The notes beneath the pieces were generated by a model. It made no database searches and was not told where the DNA came from. It was given only the letters and a program-made list of their open reading frames with translations. From Nocardioides ganghwensis (GTDB lineage Bacteria; Actinomycetota; Actinomycetes; Propionibacteriales; Nocardioidaceae), in NCBI RefSeq assembly GCF_014779655.1, contig NZ_JACXYX010000006.1, positions 1-64,000 on the forward strand: a stretch of DNA of 64,000 nucleotides, in the 5' to 3' direction. Position numbers and translations under genes: made by a program. Each line of letters begins with the position of its first letter. The stretch's first letter is position 1. Of this stretch, positions 8,469 through 17,221 are shown piece after piece.

Positions 8469-9584
8469 TCAGCCCAGGTAGGACGTGACCTCGATCGAGC
8501 CGTCGATGATGCCGGCCTTGACCTCCTCGAGCTGACCGGCGAGCTCGGGGCTCACCTTGTCCTCGAAGTTGTGGAACGGCGCGATGCCGACGCCTTCGTT
8601 CTCGAGGGTGCCGACGTAGGGCTCGAAGTCGAACTCGTCGTTGCCGGCGGCCAGGACGGCCTCGTAGGTCGAGACCTTCATGCCCTTGAGGATCGAGGTC
8701 ATGACGTAGTCCTGCGTGCTCGGGTCGGTCTCGTAGAGGTCGGCGTCGACGCCGATCATGGCGATGTCCTTGCCGGAGTCCTCGATCGCGGTGATGGCGC
8801 CCTGGTAGATCGGGCCACCGACCGGCAGGATCACGTCGACGTCCTGGTCGAGGATCTGCTTGGCGGTGCTGGTCGCGGCCTCGTTGGCCTCGAAGCCACC
8901 GGTGAACGAGCCGTTCTTGCCGTCCCAGCCGACGACCTCGACGTCCTTGCCGTTCTCCTCGGCGTAGTACTCGGCGCCCTGCTTGAAGCCGTCCATGAAG
9001 ATGGTGACGGTCGGGAAGGGCATGCCGCCGTAGGTGCCGACCTTGCCGGTCTTGGTGTAGTCGGCAGCTGCGTAGCCGGCGAGGAACGCGGCCTCGGCGG
9101 TGTTGTAGAGCAGGGGCTTGATGTTCTCGACGTCGGCCTTGCCGTCGAAGGTCTGACCGTCCTCGCCGCCGTCGGCGGAGTCGTCGATCAGGACGTACTC
9201 GATGTCGGGGTTGGCCTCGGCCGACTCCTTGGTCGCGGACGCCAGCGCGAAGCCGACGGTCACGATGACGTCGCAGCCCTCGCCGACCAGGCTCTCCAGG
9301 TTGGAGGTGTAGTCGTTCTCGCTGTTGGACTCGACGGCCTTCAGCTCCGCACCCAGCTCCTCGGCGGCCTGCTCGGCGCCCTCGAAGCCGAGCTGGTTGA
9401 ACGACTTGTCGTCGAAACCGCCCGCGTCGGACACGATGCAGGGCAGGAAGTCGCTGGCAGCCTCGCTGCTGCCGCCCTCGCTACCGGTGGTCTCCTCCTC
9501 GGGTGCGTCGCCGCACGCCGCCAGGGTCGCGGCCGCCAGCAGGGCCACGAGGCCGCTCGAGACGACCTTCCTCGACTTCTTCAC
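8469..9584 (-). CDS. BMP family ABC transporter substrate-binding lipoprotein (nucleoside)
   Basis: A 371-residue lipoprotein. A KKSRK n-region and hydrophobic stretch end at LAAC (Cys about 25), followed by a low-complexity Glu/Ser/Gly linker. The mature domain shows the Bmp/PnrA hallmarks: SDAGGFDDKSFNQLGFEG, DVIVTVGFAL, GYAAADYTKTGKVGTYGG, ILPVGGPIYQGA and IGVDADLY. This family binds purine and other nucleosides outside the membrane and delivers them to a BPD_transp_2 permease. Start GTG 9584 is fixed by GGAGG at 9590-9594. It is separated from the ATPase gene by a terminator and diverges from cdd, which supports a nucleoside ligand. Confidence 0.92.
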   Translation of the reverse strand: MKKSRKVVSSGLVALLAAATLAACGDAPEEETTGSEGGSSEAASDFLPCIVSDAGGFDDKSFNQLGFEGAEQAAEELGAELKAVESNSENDYTSNLESLVGEGCDVIVTVGFALASATKESAEANPDIEYVLIDDSADGGEDGQTFDGKADVENIKPLLYNTAEAAFLAGYAAADYTKTGKVGTYGGMPFPTVTIFMDGFKQGAEYYAEENGKDVEVVGWDGKNGSFTGGFEANEAATSTAKQILDQDVDVILPVGGPIYQGAITAIEDSGKDIAMIGVDADLYETDPSTQDYVMTSILKGMKVSTYEAVLAAGNDEFDFEPYVGTLENEGVGIAPFHNFEDKVSPELAGQLEEVKAGIIDGSIEVTSYLG

Positions 9585-9755
9585 AAATGCCTCCAAGTTC
9601 GTGCCCCCGGAGTGGGGTCGCTTTCGGGCAGCATGATGCCTGCCCCGGGGCACCCCGTCACGCGGTTCGGAACTTCCGAAATGCGTTTGAGACATAAAAG
9701 TCGCCGGAGAACTTTCGGCGGAACCTGCCAAAGACTGTCGCTTCCTCGTATGCGC

Positions 9756-9770
9756 CATAGTGGCCGCGTG
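9756..9770 (+). promoter_or_regulatory. Leaderless promoter of cdd
   Basis: CATAGT (9756-9761) is followed after exactly 6 nt by the GTG start of cdd, and no Shine-Dalgarno sequence precedes it. Transcription would begin at the start codon itself. Confidence 0.55.
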
Positions 9771-10184
9771 AACCAGCAGGAGTGGGACGAGCTCAAGGCC
9801 GCCGCGGTCGAGGTGATGGGGAGGGCGTACGCGCCGTACTCGCACTACTCCGTCGGCGCGGCCGCACGAGTGGACGACGGCCGCGTGGTGGTGGGCTGCA
9901 ACGTCGAGAACGCGGCGTACGGGGTGGTGCTGTGCGCCGAGTGCGGCCTGGTCTCCCAGCTGTACGCGAGTGGCGGTGGGCGCCTGACCCACTTCGTGTG
10001 CGTCAATGGTGCGGGCGAGATCATCATGCCGTGCGGCCGGTGCCGCCAGCTGCTCTTCGAGCACGGGGGCCGCGACCTGCTGGTCTGGACCGTCTCGGGG
10101 GTCAAGCCCATGTCCGAGGTGCTGCCCGACGCCTTCGGGCCCGACGACCTGAACGACCTCGCCACGAGGGAAGGAACCCAGTAG
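9768..10184 (+). CDS. cdd: Cytidine deaminase
   Basis: A 138-residue homotetrameric-type cytidine deaminase converting (deoxy)cytidine to (deoxy)uridine. The zinc site is complete: C56-A57-E58, where Glu is the proton shuttle, and P-C89-G-R-C92, so zinc is held by three cysteines. CNVENAAYG (44-52) is the substrate-binding motif. Start GTG 9768 fits the family N-terminus and lies 6 nt after a -10 element. Its TAG stop overlaps the deoA GTG start by 1 nt, so uridine and deoxyuridine formation and pyrimidine phosphorolysis are co-expressed. It diverges from the nucleoside-binding lipoprotein gene. Confidence 0.96.
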   Translation: MNQQEWDELKAAAVEVMGRAYAPYSHYSVGAAARVDDGRVVVGCNVENAAYGVVLCAECGLVSQLYASGGGRLTHFVCVNGAGEIIMPCGRCRQLLFEHGGRDLLVWTVSGVKPMSEVLPDAFGPDDLNDLATREGTQ

Positions 10185-11467
10185 TGCCCGCACACGACGC
10201 GGTCGAGGTGATCCTCGCCAAGCGCGACAAGCACGAGCTCAGCGACAGCCAGATCGACTGGGTGATCGACGCCTACACGCGCGGCGAGGTCGCCGACGAG
10301 CAGATGTCGGCCCTGGCCATGGCGATCCTGCTCAACGGGATGAACCGCACCGAGATCGCGCGCTGGACCGCCGCGATGATCGCGTCGGGGGAGCGGATGG
10401 ACTTCTCCACGCTGTCGCGCCCCACCGCCGACAAGCACTCCACCGGGGGCGTCGGCGACAAGATCACGCTGCCGCTGGCCCCGCTCGTCGCTGCCTGCGG
10501 CGTCGCCGTGCCCCAGCTGTCGGGCCGTGGCCTGGGCCACACCGGCGGCACGCTCGACAAGCTCGAGTCGATCCCCGGCTGGCGGGCGGCGCTGAGCAAC
10601 GAGGAGATGTTCGCGATCCTCGAGGACGTCGGTGCGGTCATCTGTGCCGCCGGCGACGGCCTCGCCCCGGCCGACAAGAAGCTGTACGCGCTGCGTGACG
10701 TGACCGGCACCGTCGAGGCGATCCCGCTCATCGCGAGCTCCATCATGAGCAAGAAGATCGCCGAGGGCACCGGCGCGCTGGTGCTCGACGTCAAGGTCGG
10801 CAGCGGCGCCTTCATGAAGGACCTGACGACCGCGCGCGAGCTCGCCGAGACGATGGTGGCGCTCGGCACCGACGCCGGCGTGCACACCGTCGCGCTGCTC
10901 ACCGACATGGCCACCCCGCTCGGCCTGACCGCCGGCAACGCCATCGAGGTGCAGGAGTCGGTCGACGTGCTCGCCGGCGGCGGTCCCGCCGACGTGGTCG
11001 AGCTGACCCTGGCCCTGGCCCGCGAGATGCTCGCCGGTGCCGGTCGCGACGACGTCGACCCGGCCGACAGGCTCGCCGACGGCTCGGCGATGGACGCCTG
11101 GAAGAAGATGATCCGCGCCCAGGGCGGCGACCCGGACGCGGCGCTTCCGCAGGCGAAGGAGTCGCACGTCGTCACCGCGCCCTCGAGCGGCACCCTCACC
11201 CGCCTCGACGCGATGGCGGTCGGCATGGCCGCGTGGCGCCTCGGCGCCGGCCGGGCCCGCAAGGAGGACCCGGTGCAGGCCGGCGCCGGCGTGGTCTGGC
11301 ACGCGCGACCCGGTGACGCGGTCACCGAGGGCGAGCCGCTCTTCACCCTGCTGACGGACGAGCCCGAGCGCTTCGACCGGGCGCTCGCCTCGCTCGAGGG
11401 CGGGTTCGACATAGGTGACGGCTCGGCCCACGTCGTGCAGGACCTGGTCATCGACCGCATCGCCTGA
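10184..11467 (+). CDS. deoA: Thymidine phosphorylase
   Basis: A 427-residue pyrimidine-nucleoside phosphorylase that splits thymidine or deoxyuridine with phosphate to base plus deoxyribose-1-phosphate. It shows STGGVGDKITLPLAPLVA (phosphate and base site) and the family signature SGRGLGHTGGTLDKLESIPG, then KKIAEGTGALVLDVKVGSGAFMK. The length suits the family's usual ~430 residues. The start is GTG 10184, overlapping the cdd stop by 1 nt, with GGGAAGGA upstream inside cdd. Its product would feed phosphopentomutase and DeoC. A deoC gene lies 8 kb away and a phosphohexomutase-family gene 15 kb away. Confidence 0.96.
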   Translation: MPAHDAVEVILAKRDKHELSDSQIDWVIDAYTRGEVADEQMSALAMAILLNGMNRTEIARWTAAMIASGERMDFSTLSRPTADKHSTGGVGDKITLPLAPLVAACGVAVPQLSGRGLGHTGGTLDKLESIPGWRAALSNEEMFAILEDVGAVICAAGDGLAPADKKLYALRDVTGTVEAIPLIASSIMSKKIAEGTGALVLDVKVGSGAFMKDLTTARELAETMVALGTDAGVHTVALLTDMATPLGLTAGNAIEVQESVDVLAGGGPADVVELTLALAREMLAGAGRDDVDPADRLADGSAMDAWKKMIRAQGGDPDAALPQAKESHVVTAPSSGTLTRLDAMAVGMAAWRLGAGRARKEDPVQAGAGVVWHARPGDAVTEGEPLFTLLTDEPERFDRALASLEGGFDIGDGSAHVVQDLVIDRIA

Positions 11468-11542
11468 GTCCCCAACTCTGGGGGTACGCAGCCCGATCCG
11501 GCCTCAGGCTCCCCCGATCGACCTAGCCTCCTGACAGACCTG

Positions 11543-11579
11543 TGGGAGGTTTGTCATGGACGATCCGGGGACACCATGA
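11543..11579 (+). promoter_or_regulatory. Seven-codon leader ORF coupled to the first VWA gene
   Basis: GGGAGG (11544-11549) stands 6 nt before an ATG at 11556 that opens a 7-codon frame (MDDPGTP, stop TGA 11577-11579). Its stop overlaps the ATG of the VWA gene at 11576 (ATGA). The best ribosome site therefore serves the leader peptide, and the VWA protein would be made by re-initiation. The paralogous gene at 15492 has the same GTGGGAGG site placed directly before its own ATG. Confidence 0.5.
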
Positions 11580-13195
11580 GCACGGCCGACGAGTACGACC
11601 GTGACCTTCCGCCGCGGGTCCTGCTCGCGGTCGGGATCGTGCTGCTGCTGCTCACCGGCCTGGTCATCGGCGGTGGAGTGGCCTACCTGCTGTGGGCGTC
11701 CCCGGACGAGACGGAGCAGGCGAGCGACGGGTGCACCCGCTATCGCAGCGTGGACATCACGGTGGCGGCGGAGATGTACGACGTGGTGGTCGACGCCGTC
11801 GACGACGTGGCGCCCGCGTGCACGTCGATCGAACCCACCGTGCGGTCCGGCGCGGAGGTGGCCCTCGGCGTGTCCACGGGTCGCGCCCTCCCCGACATCT
11901 GGATACCGGAGTCCCGCATCTGGCTAGGCCGCGCCCGCCTCGGCGACGAGGCCCGCGTACGGGTGCTGGCGCCCAGTGTCGCGCGCACCCCGGTGCTCCT
12001 GGTCGGCGGCTCCCGTGCCCGCCGGTTCGCCACGTGGGGCGACGCGGAGGCCTCGGGCCTCGTGACGGTCCCGGACCCGGAGGTCTCCACGGTGGGTGCG
12101 CTGGCCCTGGTGGCCCCGCTGGCCGAGGCTCGCCTGAGCGGCCGGACGCCCGCGGAGGCGCAGCAGATGGTGGTGCCGTTCGCGCAGACGTACGGCGCCC
12201 GGCGCGCGCGGGGAGCCGACGAGCAGGTGTGGCCGACCATGTTCCGGCCCCTGTCGCCCAGGCTGGTCGTGACCACGGAGCAGGAGCTGACCCTCACGGA
12301 GGACGGGCGGCGCATGCGAGACCTCACGCCGGAGGTGGGTGCGCCGGTCCTCGACTTCCCCCTCGTCGTCTCGGAGGACGCGGCGCCCGGCGCGCGCGAG
12401 GTGGCGCTGCGCCTGCTCGACCACCTGGTGGGCGAGGACGGTGCCAGGGCGCTGGTCGAGCAGGGCCTCCGCCCCGCGCGCGGTGCGTCGTCCGCCGCCA
12501 CCCGCTCCGACGTCTCGGCCTACCTGCCGACGCCCACCCCCAAGACGGTCGTCACCGCGGTGCAGTCGTGGAAGACGCTGGCGGTCCCGTCGGCCATCCT
12601 GGCCGTCGTCGACGCGTCGGGGTCGATGGACTTCGACGCGGGGACCGGGACGAGGATGGACCTCCTCGCCGACGCGGCGTTGATCGGCCTCTCGTTCCTG
12701 CCGGACCACGCCCGGGTCGGGCTGTGGATCTTCTCCATCGACAAGGGCGGTCCCGGCCAGGACTGGCGGGTCCTGGAGCCGATCCGCCGGCTGGACGACC
12801 TGCGCTTCGGCCGCACCCAGCGCTATGCGCTGCGCGAGCGTGCGGACGAGATGCCGGGCCTCACCGACGGCGGCACGGGTCTGTACGACACGGCGCTCGC
12901 CGCCTACCGGGAGGCGCTGCGCAGCTACCGCCGGAACTACTCGAACGCCGTGGTGCTCATGACCGACGGCCGCAACGAGGACGCGGGGTCCATCGGGCTG
13001 GACCAGCTGCTCGCACGCCTCCGGGAGCTGCGCGACCCCGACCGGCCGGTGCGGATCGTGGGCATCGCGATCGGCGAGGACGCCGACCTGGGGGCCCTGG
13101 AGCGGATGGCGGGGGTCACCGGGGGCGACGCCTACCTGGCGGCGCGGCCGGAGGACATCCTCGGGGTGTTCGCGCGGGCTGTGCTGTCGCGCTGA
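11576..13195 (+). CDS. Membrane-anchored substrate-binding and VWA domain protein (paralog 1)
   Basis: A 539-residue protein with one N-terminal membrane helix (about 15-42) and an outside-facing body. Residues about 52-320 look like an ABC-type solute-binding fold: a conserved Cys pair (DGCTRY...APACTS), LPDIWIPESRIWLGRA and TPVLLVGG. Residues about 345-539 form a von Willebrand A domain with an intact MIDAS: DASGSM, a TDGGTGLYDT loop and LMTDGRNED. Such proteins may bind a ligand and a metal-dependent protein partner at the cell surface; the function is not established. It is closely related to the gene at 15492, so the pair arose by duplication, now split by maoC, add and a kinase gene. 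ATG 11576 is preferred although its own ribosome site is weak. Confidence 0.8.
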   Translation: MSTADEYDRDLPPRVLLAVGIVLLLLTGLVIGGGVAYLLWASPDETEQASDGCTRYRSVDITVAAEMYDVVVDAVDDVAPACTSIEPTVRSGAEVALGVSTGRALPDIWIPESRIWLGRARLGDEARVRVLAPSVARTPVLLVGGSRARRFATWGDAEASGLVTVPDPEVSTVGALALVAPLAEARLSGRTPAEAQQMVVPFAQTYGARRARGADEQVWPTMFRPLSPRLVVTTEQELTLTEDGRRMRDLTPEVGAPVLDFPLVVSEDAAPGAREVALRLLDHLVGEDGARALVEQGLRPARGASSAATRSDVSAYLPTPTPKTVVTAVQSWKTLAVPSAILAVVDASGSMDFDAGTGTRMDLLADAALIGLSFLPDHARVGLWIFSIDKGGPGQDWRVLEPIRRLDDLRFGRTQRYALRERADEMPGLTDGGTGLYDTALAAYREALRSYRRNYSNAVVLMTDGRNEDAGSIGLDQLLARLRELRDPDRPVRIVGIAIGEDADLGALERMAGVTGGDAYLAARPEDILGVFARAVLSR

Positions 13196-13204
13196 GGCGG
13201 TGCC

Positions 13205-13657
13205 TCAGCCGAGCAGGAGCACCACGTGGGCGGCCACGCAGGCCGGCTTGTCGTGGCCGTCGATCTCGACGGTGTGCTCGACGACCAGCTGCTTGCCGGC
13301 GGGGAGGTCACGCACCTCGCCGAAGCGCACGTGCGAGCGCAGTCGGCTGTCGACGGGCACCGGGCTGGGGAAGCGCACCTTCTCCAGCCCGTAGTTGAGC
13401 CGCGCTCCCGGCGTCTCGAGGCGGAAGACCTGCGAGGCGAAGTGCGGGAGCAGGCTCAGGGTGAGGAACCCGTGGGCGATCGTCGTGCCGAACGGCCCCG
13501 CGGTGGCCGCCTCGACGTCGACGTGGATCCACTGGTGGTCGAGCGTGGCGTCGGCGAAGGCGTCGATCCGGGCCTGGTCGACGGTGAGCCAGTCGCTGGT
13601 GCCGATGTCGGTGCCCGCGGCCGAGGCGACCTCGTCGAGGGTGGTGAAGGTGCGCAT
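13205..13657 (-). CDS. MaoC family dehydratase (hot-dog fold)
   Basis: A 150-residue single hot-dog domain of the MaoC-like (R)-specific enoyl-CoA hydratase group. The catalytic hydratase motif is present: DHQWIHVD (Asp and His), then [18 protein letters not shown]. The C-terminal half keeps [21 protein letters not shown], typical of the family. It would hydrate trans-2-enoyl-CoA; the chain is unknown. ATG 13657 lies 7 nt after a TATCTT element, and GTG 13663 is an alternative start. It diverges from add with only about 50 bp between them and has no obvious tie to nucleoside metabolism. Confidence 0.88.
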   Translation of the reverse strand: MRTFTTLDEVASAAGTDIGTSDWLTVDQARIDAFADATLDHQWIHVDVEAATAGPFGTTIAHGFLTLSLLPHFASQVFRLETPGARLNYGLEKVRFPSPVPVDSRLRSHVRFGEVRDLPAGKQLVVEHTVEIDGHDKPACVAAHVVLLLG

Positions 13658-13670
13658 GAGCACGAAGATA
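13655..13670 (-). promoter_or_regulatory. Leaderless promoter of the maoC-like gene
   Basis: TATCTT (minus strand, 13665-13670) ends 7 nt before the ATG at 13657 and there is no ribosome site between them. Confidence 0.5.
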
Positions 13671-13706
13671 GTGCTTGACCATGGCGGGCCCTGCTTGGAT
13701 GTGCCG

Positions 13707-14795
13707 GTGAGCACTCCCACCCGCGACCAGGTGCAGGCCGCCCCGAAGGTCCTGCTGCACGACCACCTCGACGGCGGGCTGCGCCCGCAGACCATCGTCG
13801 AGCTCGCCGAGGAGATCGGCCACGAGCTCCCGGCCGGCGACGCGGAGTCGCTGGGCCGCTGGTTCGCCGAGTCGGCCGACTCCGGCTCGCTGGTGCGCTA
13901 CCTCGAGACCTTCGACCACACGGTCGCGGTCATGCAGAACGGCCCCGCGATCGCACGGGTGGCCCGCGAGTGCGTCGAGGACCTCGCCGCCGACGGCGTG
14001 GTCTACGCCGAGGTGCGCTACGCACCCGAGCAGCACGTCACCGGCGGCCTGACGCTCGACGAGGTCGTCGCCGCGGTGCAGGAGGGCTTCGACGCCGGCA
14101 TGGCGGCGAGCGGCGGGCGGATCGTCGTACGCCAGCTGCTGACCGCGATGCGGCACCAGGCCCGGTCGATGGAGATCGCCGAGCTGGCGATCGCGTGGCG
14201 CGACCGCGGTGTGGCCGGGTTCGACATCGCGGGGGCCGAGGCCGGCTTCCCTCCCACCCGCCACCTCGACGCCTTCGAGTACCTCCAGCGCGAGAACGCC
14301 CACTTCACCATCCACGCGGGCGAGGCCTTCGGCCTGCCGTCGATCTGGGAGGCCATCCAGTGGTGCGGCGCCGACCGCCTCGGCCACGGCGTACGCATCA
14401 TCGACGACATCACCGTCCACGACGACGGTTCGGTCGAGCTCGGCCGGCTGGCGGCGTACGTCCGCGACAAGCGGATCCCGCTGGAGATGTGCCCCAGTTC
14501 CAACATCCAGACCGGCGCGGCGGAGTCCTTCGAGCAGCACCCGGTCGGGCTGCTGACCGACCTCCGCTTCCGGGTCACCGTCAACACCGACAACCGGCTG
14601 ATGAGCGGCACGTCGATGACGCAGGAGATGCACGGCCTGGTCGAGGCCTTCGGCTACACGCTGCAGGACCTGCGGTGGTTCACGATCAACGCGATGAAGT
14701 CGGCCTTCCTGCCCTTCGACGAGCGCCTCGCGATCATCGACCAGGTCGTCAAGCCGGGCTACGCCGCCCTCATCGACGCCCGTACGGAGGCGTAG
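13707..14795 (+). CDS. add: Adenosine deaminase
   Basis: A 362-residue metal-dependent deaminase converting (deoxy)adenosine to (deoxy)inosine. The active-site set is present: [10 protein letters not shown] (HxH zinc ligands), the zinc ligand and catalytic glutamate in HAGE, DRLGHG, and [11 protein letters not shown]. The final metal Asp lies in [17 protein letters not shown], where TDN replaces the TDDP of enterobacterial enzymes, as usual in actinobacteria. GTG 13707 follows a TTGGAT element by 6 nt; an in-frame GTG at 13701 is possible. Its 3' end overlaps the convergent kinase gene by 26 bp. The inosine formed would be a substrate for the phosphorylase at 40.3-41.1 kb. Confidence 0.95.
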   Translation: MSTPTRDQVQAAPKVLLHDHLDGGLRPQTIVELAEEIGHELPAGDAESLGRWFAESADSGSLVRYLETFDHTVAVMQNGPAIARVARECVEDLAADGVVYAEVRYAPEQHVTGGLTLDEVVAAVQEGFDAGMAASGGRIVVRQLLTAMRHQARSMEIAELAIAWRDRGVAGFDIAGAEAGFPPTRHLDAFEYLQRENAHFTIHAGEAFGLPSIWEAIQWCGADRLGHGVRIIDDITVHDDGSVELGRLAAYVRDKRIPLEMCPSSNIQTGAAESFEQHPVGLLTDLRFRVTVNTDNRLMSGTSMTQEMHGLVEAFGYTLQDLRWFTINAMKSAFLPFDERLAIIDQVVKPGYAALIDARTEA

Positions 14796-15396
14796 CCGCG
14801 CGGTTGGCGGCCGTGAGCTCGGCGTAGGCCTGGTCGCCCGTGGCGCGGCGACAGCCCTGCCGCACCGCGTGGGCGACGACGCGTTGCTGGTCGCGCATCA
14901 GCGCCAGCCCGCGGCGTACGAGCACGAGCGGCGGCTTGCGGTGCTCGCGCAGGTCCCGGGTGAGGCGGCGCCAGAAGGTCTTGAGGGGGTGCTGGGTGAT
15001 GCAGTACGCCGCCGCGAGCATCCCCTCGTCGCGACAGGTGGCCACGACCTCGGGGGCGAAGATGCCCTCCGCGACGAAGCGGGCGCTGCCGCCGAGGTCG
15101 ACCGCGCGCGAGCCGGAGCGGCCGTTCTGCGAGATCTCGTAGACCGGGACCTCGCTGCGTCCCGTCGCGCACAGCTCGCGCAGTGCGGCGAGGGCGTCGG
15201 CCTCGTGCCAGGAGTCGGGGTGGTCCCAGTCGACGAGCCCGGCGTTGGCCCCGGTGGTGATCCGGGGGAGCGTGGGGTCGTCCCCGTCCTTGTAGAAGTC
15301 GTCGAGGCGGAGGACGGGCAGACCGAGGCGTTCGGCGAGCCGGGACTTCCCGGCGCCGCTCGGGCCGGCCAGGACCACCACCTGGGCGTGTGTCAT
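14770..15396 (-). CDS. Uridine-kinase-like P-loop protein
   Basis: A 208-residue P-loop NTPase resembling actinobacterial uridine kinase / phosphoribulokinase-type proteins. Walker A is GPSGAGKS (11-18). [16 protein letters not shown] matches the uridine-kinase substrate region, and DWDHPDSW follows as in nucleoside kinases. The middle has an [10 protein letters not shown] strand typical of the family. A role in nucleoside phosphorylation fits the neighbourhood, but the substrate is inferred. ATG 15396 starts with the usual short lead to the P-loop. Its 3' end runs 26 bp into the 3' end of add on the opposite strand. Confidence 0.75.
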   Translation of the reverse strand: MTHAQVVVLAGPSGAGKSRLAERLGLPVLRLDDFYKDGDDPTLPRITTGANAGLVDWDHPDSWHEADALAALRELCATGRSEVPVYEISQNGRSGSRAVDLGGSARFVAEGIFAPEVVATCRDEGMLAAAYCITQHPLKTFWRRLTRDLREHRKPPLVLVRRGLALMRDQQRVVAHAVRQGCRRATGDQAYAELTAANRAATPPYGRR

Positions 15397-15491
15397 TTGT
15401 TACGCACTCGTTTCGTCGTTCGGCCACGGACGGTCGGGCAGGAGATTAGTCTCGCCCAAACCCCCGATTGACGTTCTTGTGGGAGGACATC

Positions 15492-17156
15492 ATGAGTCTG
15501 GACGACTCGACCGCGCCCGAAATCGCGGACACCTCCGGCGGCCCCAGCGGGCGCTCCGGCAAGACCTTTGTGCTGGTAGGGCTCGTGCTCGTGCTCGTGC
15601 TGGGCATCATCGGCTTCCTCGCGATGCGCGGGGAGGGCAGCGAGCCCGAGGCCGACTGCATCTCCGAGGTGGTCACGCTGACCACCGCGCCGGTGATGGA
15701 GGGCCTCGTCAACGAGGCCGTCAAGGACGTCAACGCGGACGAGCCGTGCATCGACATCCAGGTCACGGCCGGCTCCGTGAGCGACGTGGTGGCGCTGCTG
15801 AGCGACCCCGCCGCCGAGCTCCCGGAGCTGTGGATCCCCGACAGCCCGACCTGGAAGGGCCAGCTGACCTCGGCCGGCTGGACCGGCGCGCCGATCACCA
15901 AGGTGCTCGCCCAGACGCCGGTCGGCCTCGTCGGCGGCCCGGCGGTGAAGGCGCCCGCCTCGTGGGCCGCGGCCCTCGACAGCGGCAGCCTCGCCATGGC
16001 CGACCCGAGCGCCGAGGGCGCCTCGGCCCTGGCGCTGCTCGCGCCCTACGCCGAGATGAAGAAGACCGGCGAGACCCCCCTCACCATCGAGGAGAAGACC
16101 GTCCCGGTCGCCCAGACGTACGGCGAGCGCGCCGTCGCCGGCAGCGCCAACCAGACGGACCTCTCCACGATCACGGCGTCGAGCACGCAGCTCGTGCCGG
16201 CCACCGAGCAGGCCTACCTCGCCGCGCGCCGCAGCAACGACCAGCTCAACCTGGTCGCGCCGCAGACCGGCGTGCCGATGCTGCAGTACCCCCTGATCGA
16301 CGTGAACCGCGGCAGCTCCGACCTGCTCTCGTCCGGCGGTGACCTGTCGGCCCGCGTGGGCCGCGCGCTGGGTCGCTGGTTCGCCTCCAGCGCGGGCGTC
16401 GAGGCGATCGCGGCCGCCGAGCTCCGCGGCCCCGAGGGCACCCCGCTGCCCAACGACATCGGCCTGGGCGATACCACGGTGCTGAGCACCGTCGCGCAGA
16501 AGACGACGGACGACACGCTGCGCCAGTGGCGCGTGCTGTCGGTCCCGTCGAGCATCCTCGCGGTGGTCGACCTCTCCGGCTCCATGAAGATGGCGCTCGG
16601 CGACACCAGCCGCATCGGCCTGGCCGTCACGGCCTCGCAGGTCGCGCTCGACGCCTTCCCGGCCCAGGCCCGCATCGGCATCTGGGGCTTCTCGAAGAAC
16701 CGCGGCGAGAACGGTGCGTCGTGGGCCGAGTACGCCGCCCTGGACCGCCTCGACGCCCCCGCCGAGGGCGGGGAGACCCACGGCGACGTCGTCCGCCGCG
16801 AGGCGAGCGCCCTCGCCGGTCGCGTGCGCGGAGGCACCGGCGTCATGGACACGACGCTCGCCGCGTACAAGCACGCGCAGAAGATGTGGGACCCGGCGTG
16901 GTTCAACTCCGTGGTGATCTTCACCGACGGCGCGAGCGACGACAGCAGCTCGCTGTCGCTCGACGCGCTGGTCAACCAGCTGAAGTCGCTGCGCGACCCG
17001 GCCAAGCCGGTCAAGGTGATCATCATCGGCATCTCGCAGGACGCCGACACCGGTGAGCTCGAGCAGATCGCCGCGGCGACCGGTGGGCAGAACTACCTGG
17101 TGAACAACCCCAACGAGATCCTCGGGGTGCTGGCCTCGGCCCTGCTCAACCGCTGA
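15492..17156 (+). CDS. Membrane-anchored substrate-binding and VWA domain protein (paralog 2)
   Basis: A 554-residue paralog of the protein encoded at 11576-13195, with the same architecture: a short Asp/Ser-rich cytoplasmic tail, one membrane helix (about 28-48), a solute-binding-like region with the Cys pair (ADCISE...DEPCIDI), LPELWIPDSPTWKGQL and TPVGLVGGPAV, and a C-terminal VWA domain with intact MIDAS (DLSGSM, RGGTGVMDTT, FTDGASDDSS). Both end with a NEILGVLA/EDILGVFA-type helix. GGGAGG (15481-15486) precedes ATG 15492. A strong hairpin follows the stop, so the gene is monocistronic. Role unknown; surface ligand or protein binding is inferred. Confidence 0.82.
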   Translation: MSLDDSTAPEIADTSGGPSGRSGKTFVLVGLVLVLVLGIIGFLAMRGEGSEPEADCISEVVTLTTAPVMEGLVNEAVKDVNADEPCIDIQVTAGSVSDVVALLSDPAAELPELWIPDSPTWKGQLTSAGWTGAPITKVLAQTPVGLVGGPAVKAPASWAAALDSGSLAMADPSAEGASALALLAPYAEMKKTGETPLTIEEKTVPVAQTYGERAVAGSANQTDLSTITASSTQLVPATEQAYLAARRSNDQLNLVAPQTGVPMLQYPLIDVNRGSSDLLSSGGDLSARVGRALGRWFASSAGVEAIAAAELRGPEGTPLPNDIGLGDTTVLSTVAQKTTDDTLRQWRVLSVPSSILAVVDLSGSMKMALGDTSRIGLAVTASQVALDAFPAQARIGIWGFSKNRGENGASWAEYAALDRLDAPAEGGETHGDVVRREASALAGRVRGGTGVMDTTLAAYKHAQKMWDPAWFNSVVIFTDGASDDSSSLSLDALVNQLKSLRDPAKPVKVIIIGISQDADTGELEQIAAATGGQNYLVNNPNEILGVLASALLNR

Positions 17157-17170
17157 CCTCGACCACGCAC

Positions 17171-17201
17171 GAAGGCCCCCGGAGGATCTCCGGGGGCCTT
17201 C
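17171..17201. terminator. Bidirectional terminator between VWA paralog 2 and the ALDH operon
   Basis: A perfect 14-bp stem (GAAGGCCCCCGGAG and complement) with a 3-nt loop sits between two convergent genes. It can serve both the plus-strand VWA gene and the minus-strand deoC-ALDH operon. Confidence 0.8.
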
Positions 17202-17221
17202 GTCGTGCGTGTACGGGCGGC

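Noticed and set aside
13395..13706. N-terminal extension of adenosine deaminase to 13395
   Set aside because: That stretch overlaps the maoC gene on the other strand and does not resemble ADA; the HDHLDGG motif follows closely after GTG 13707.
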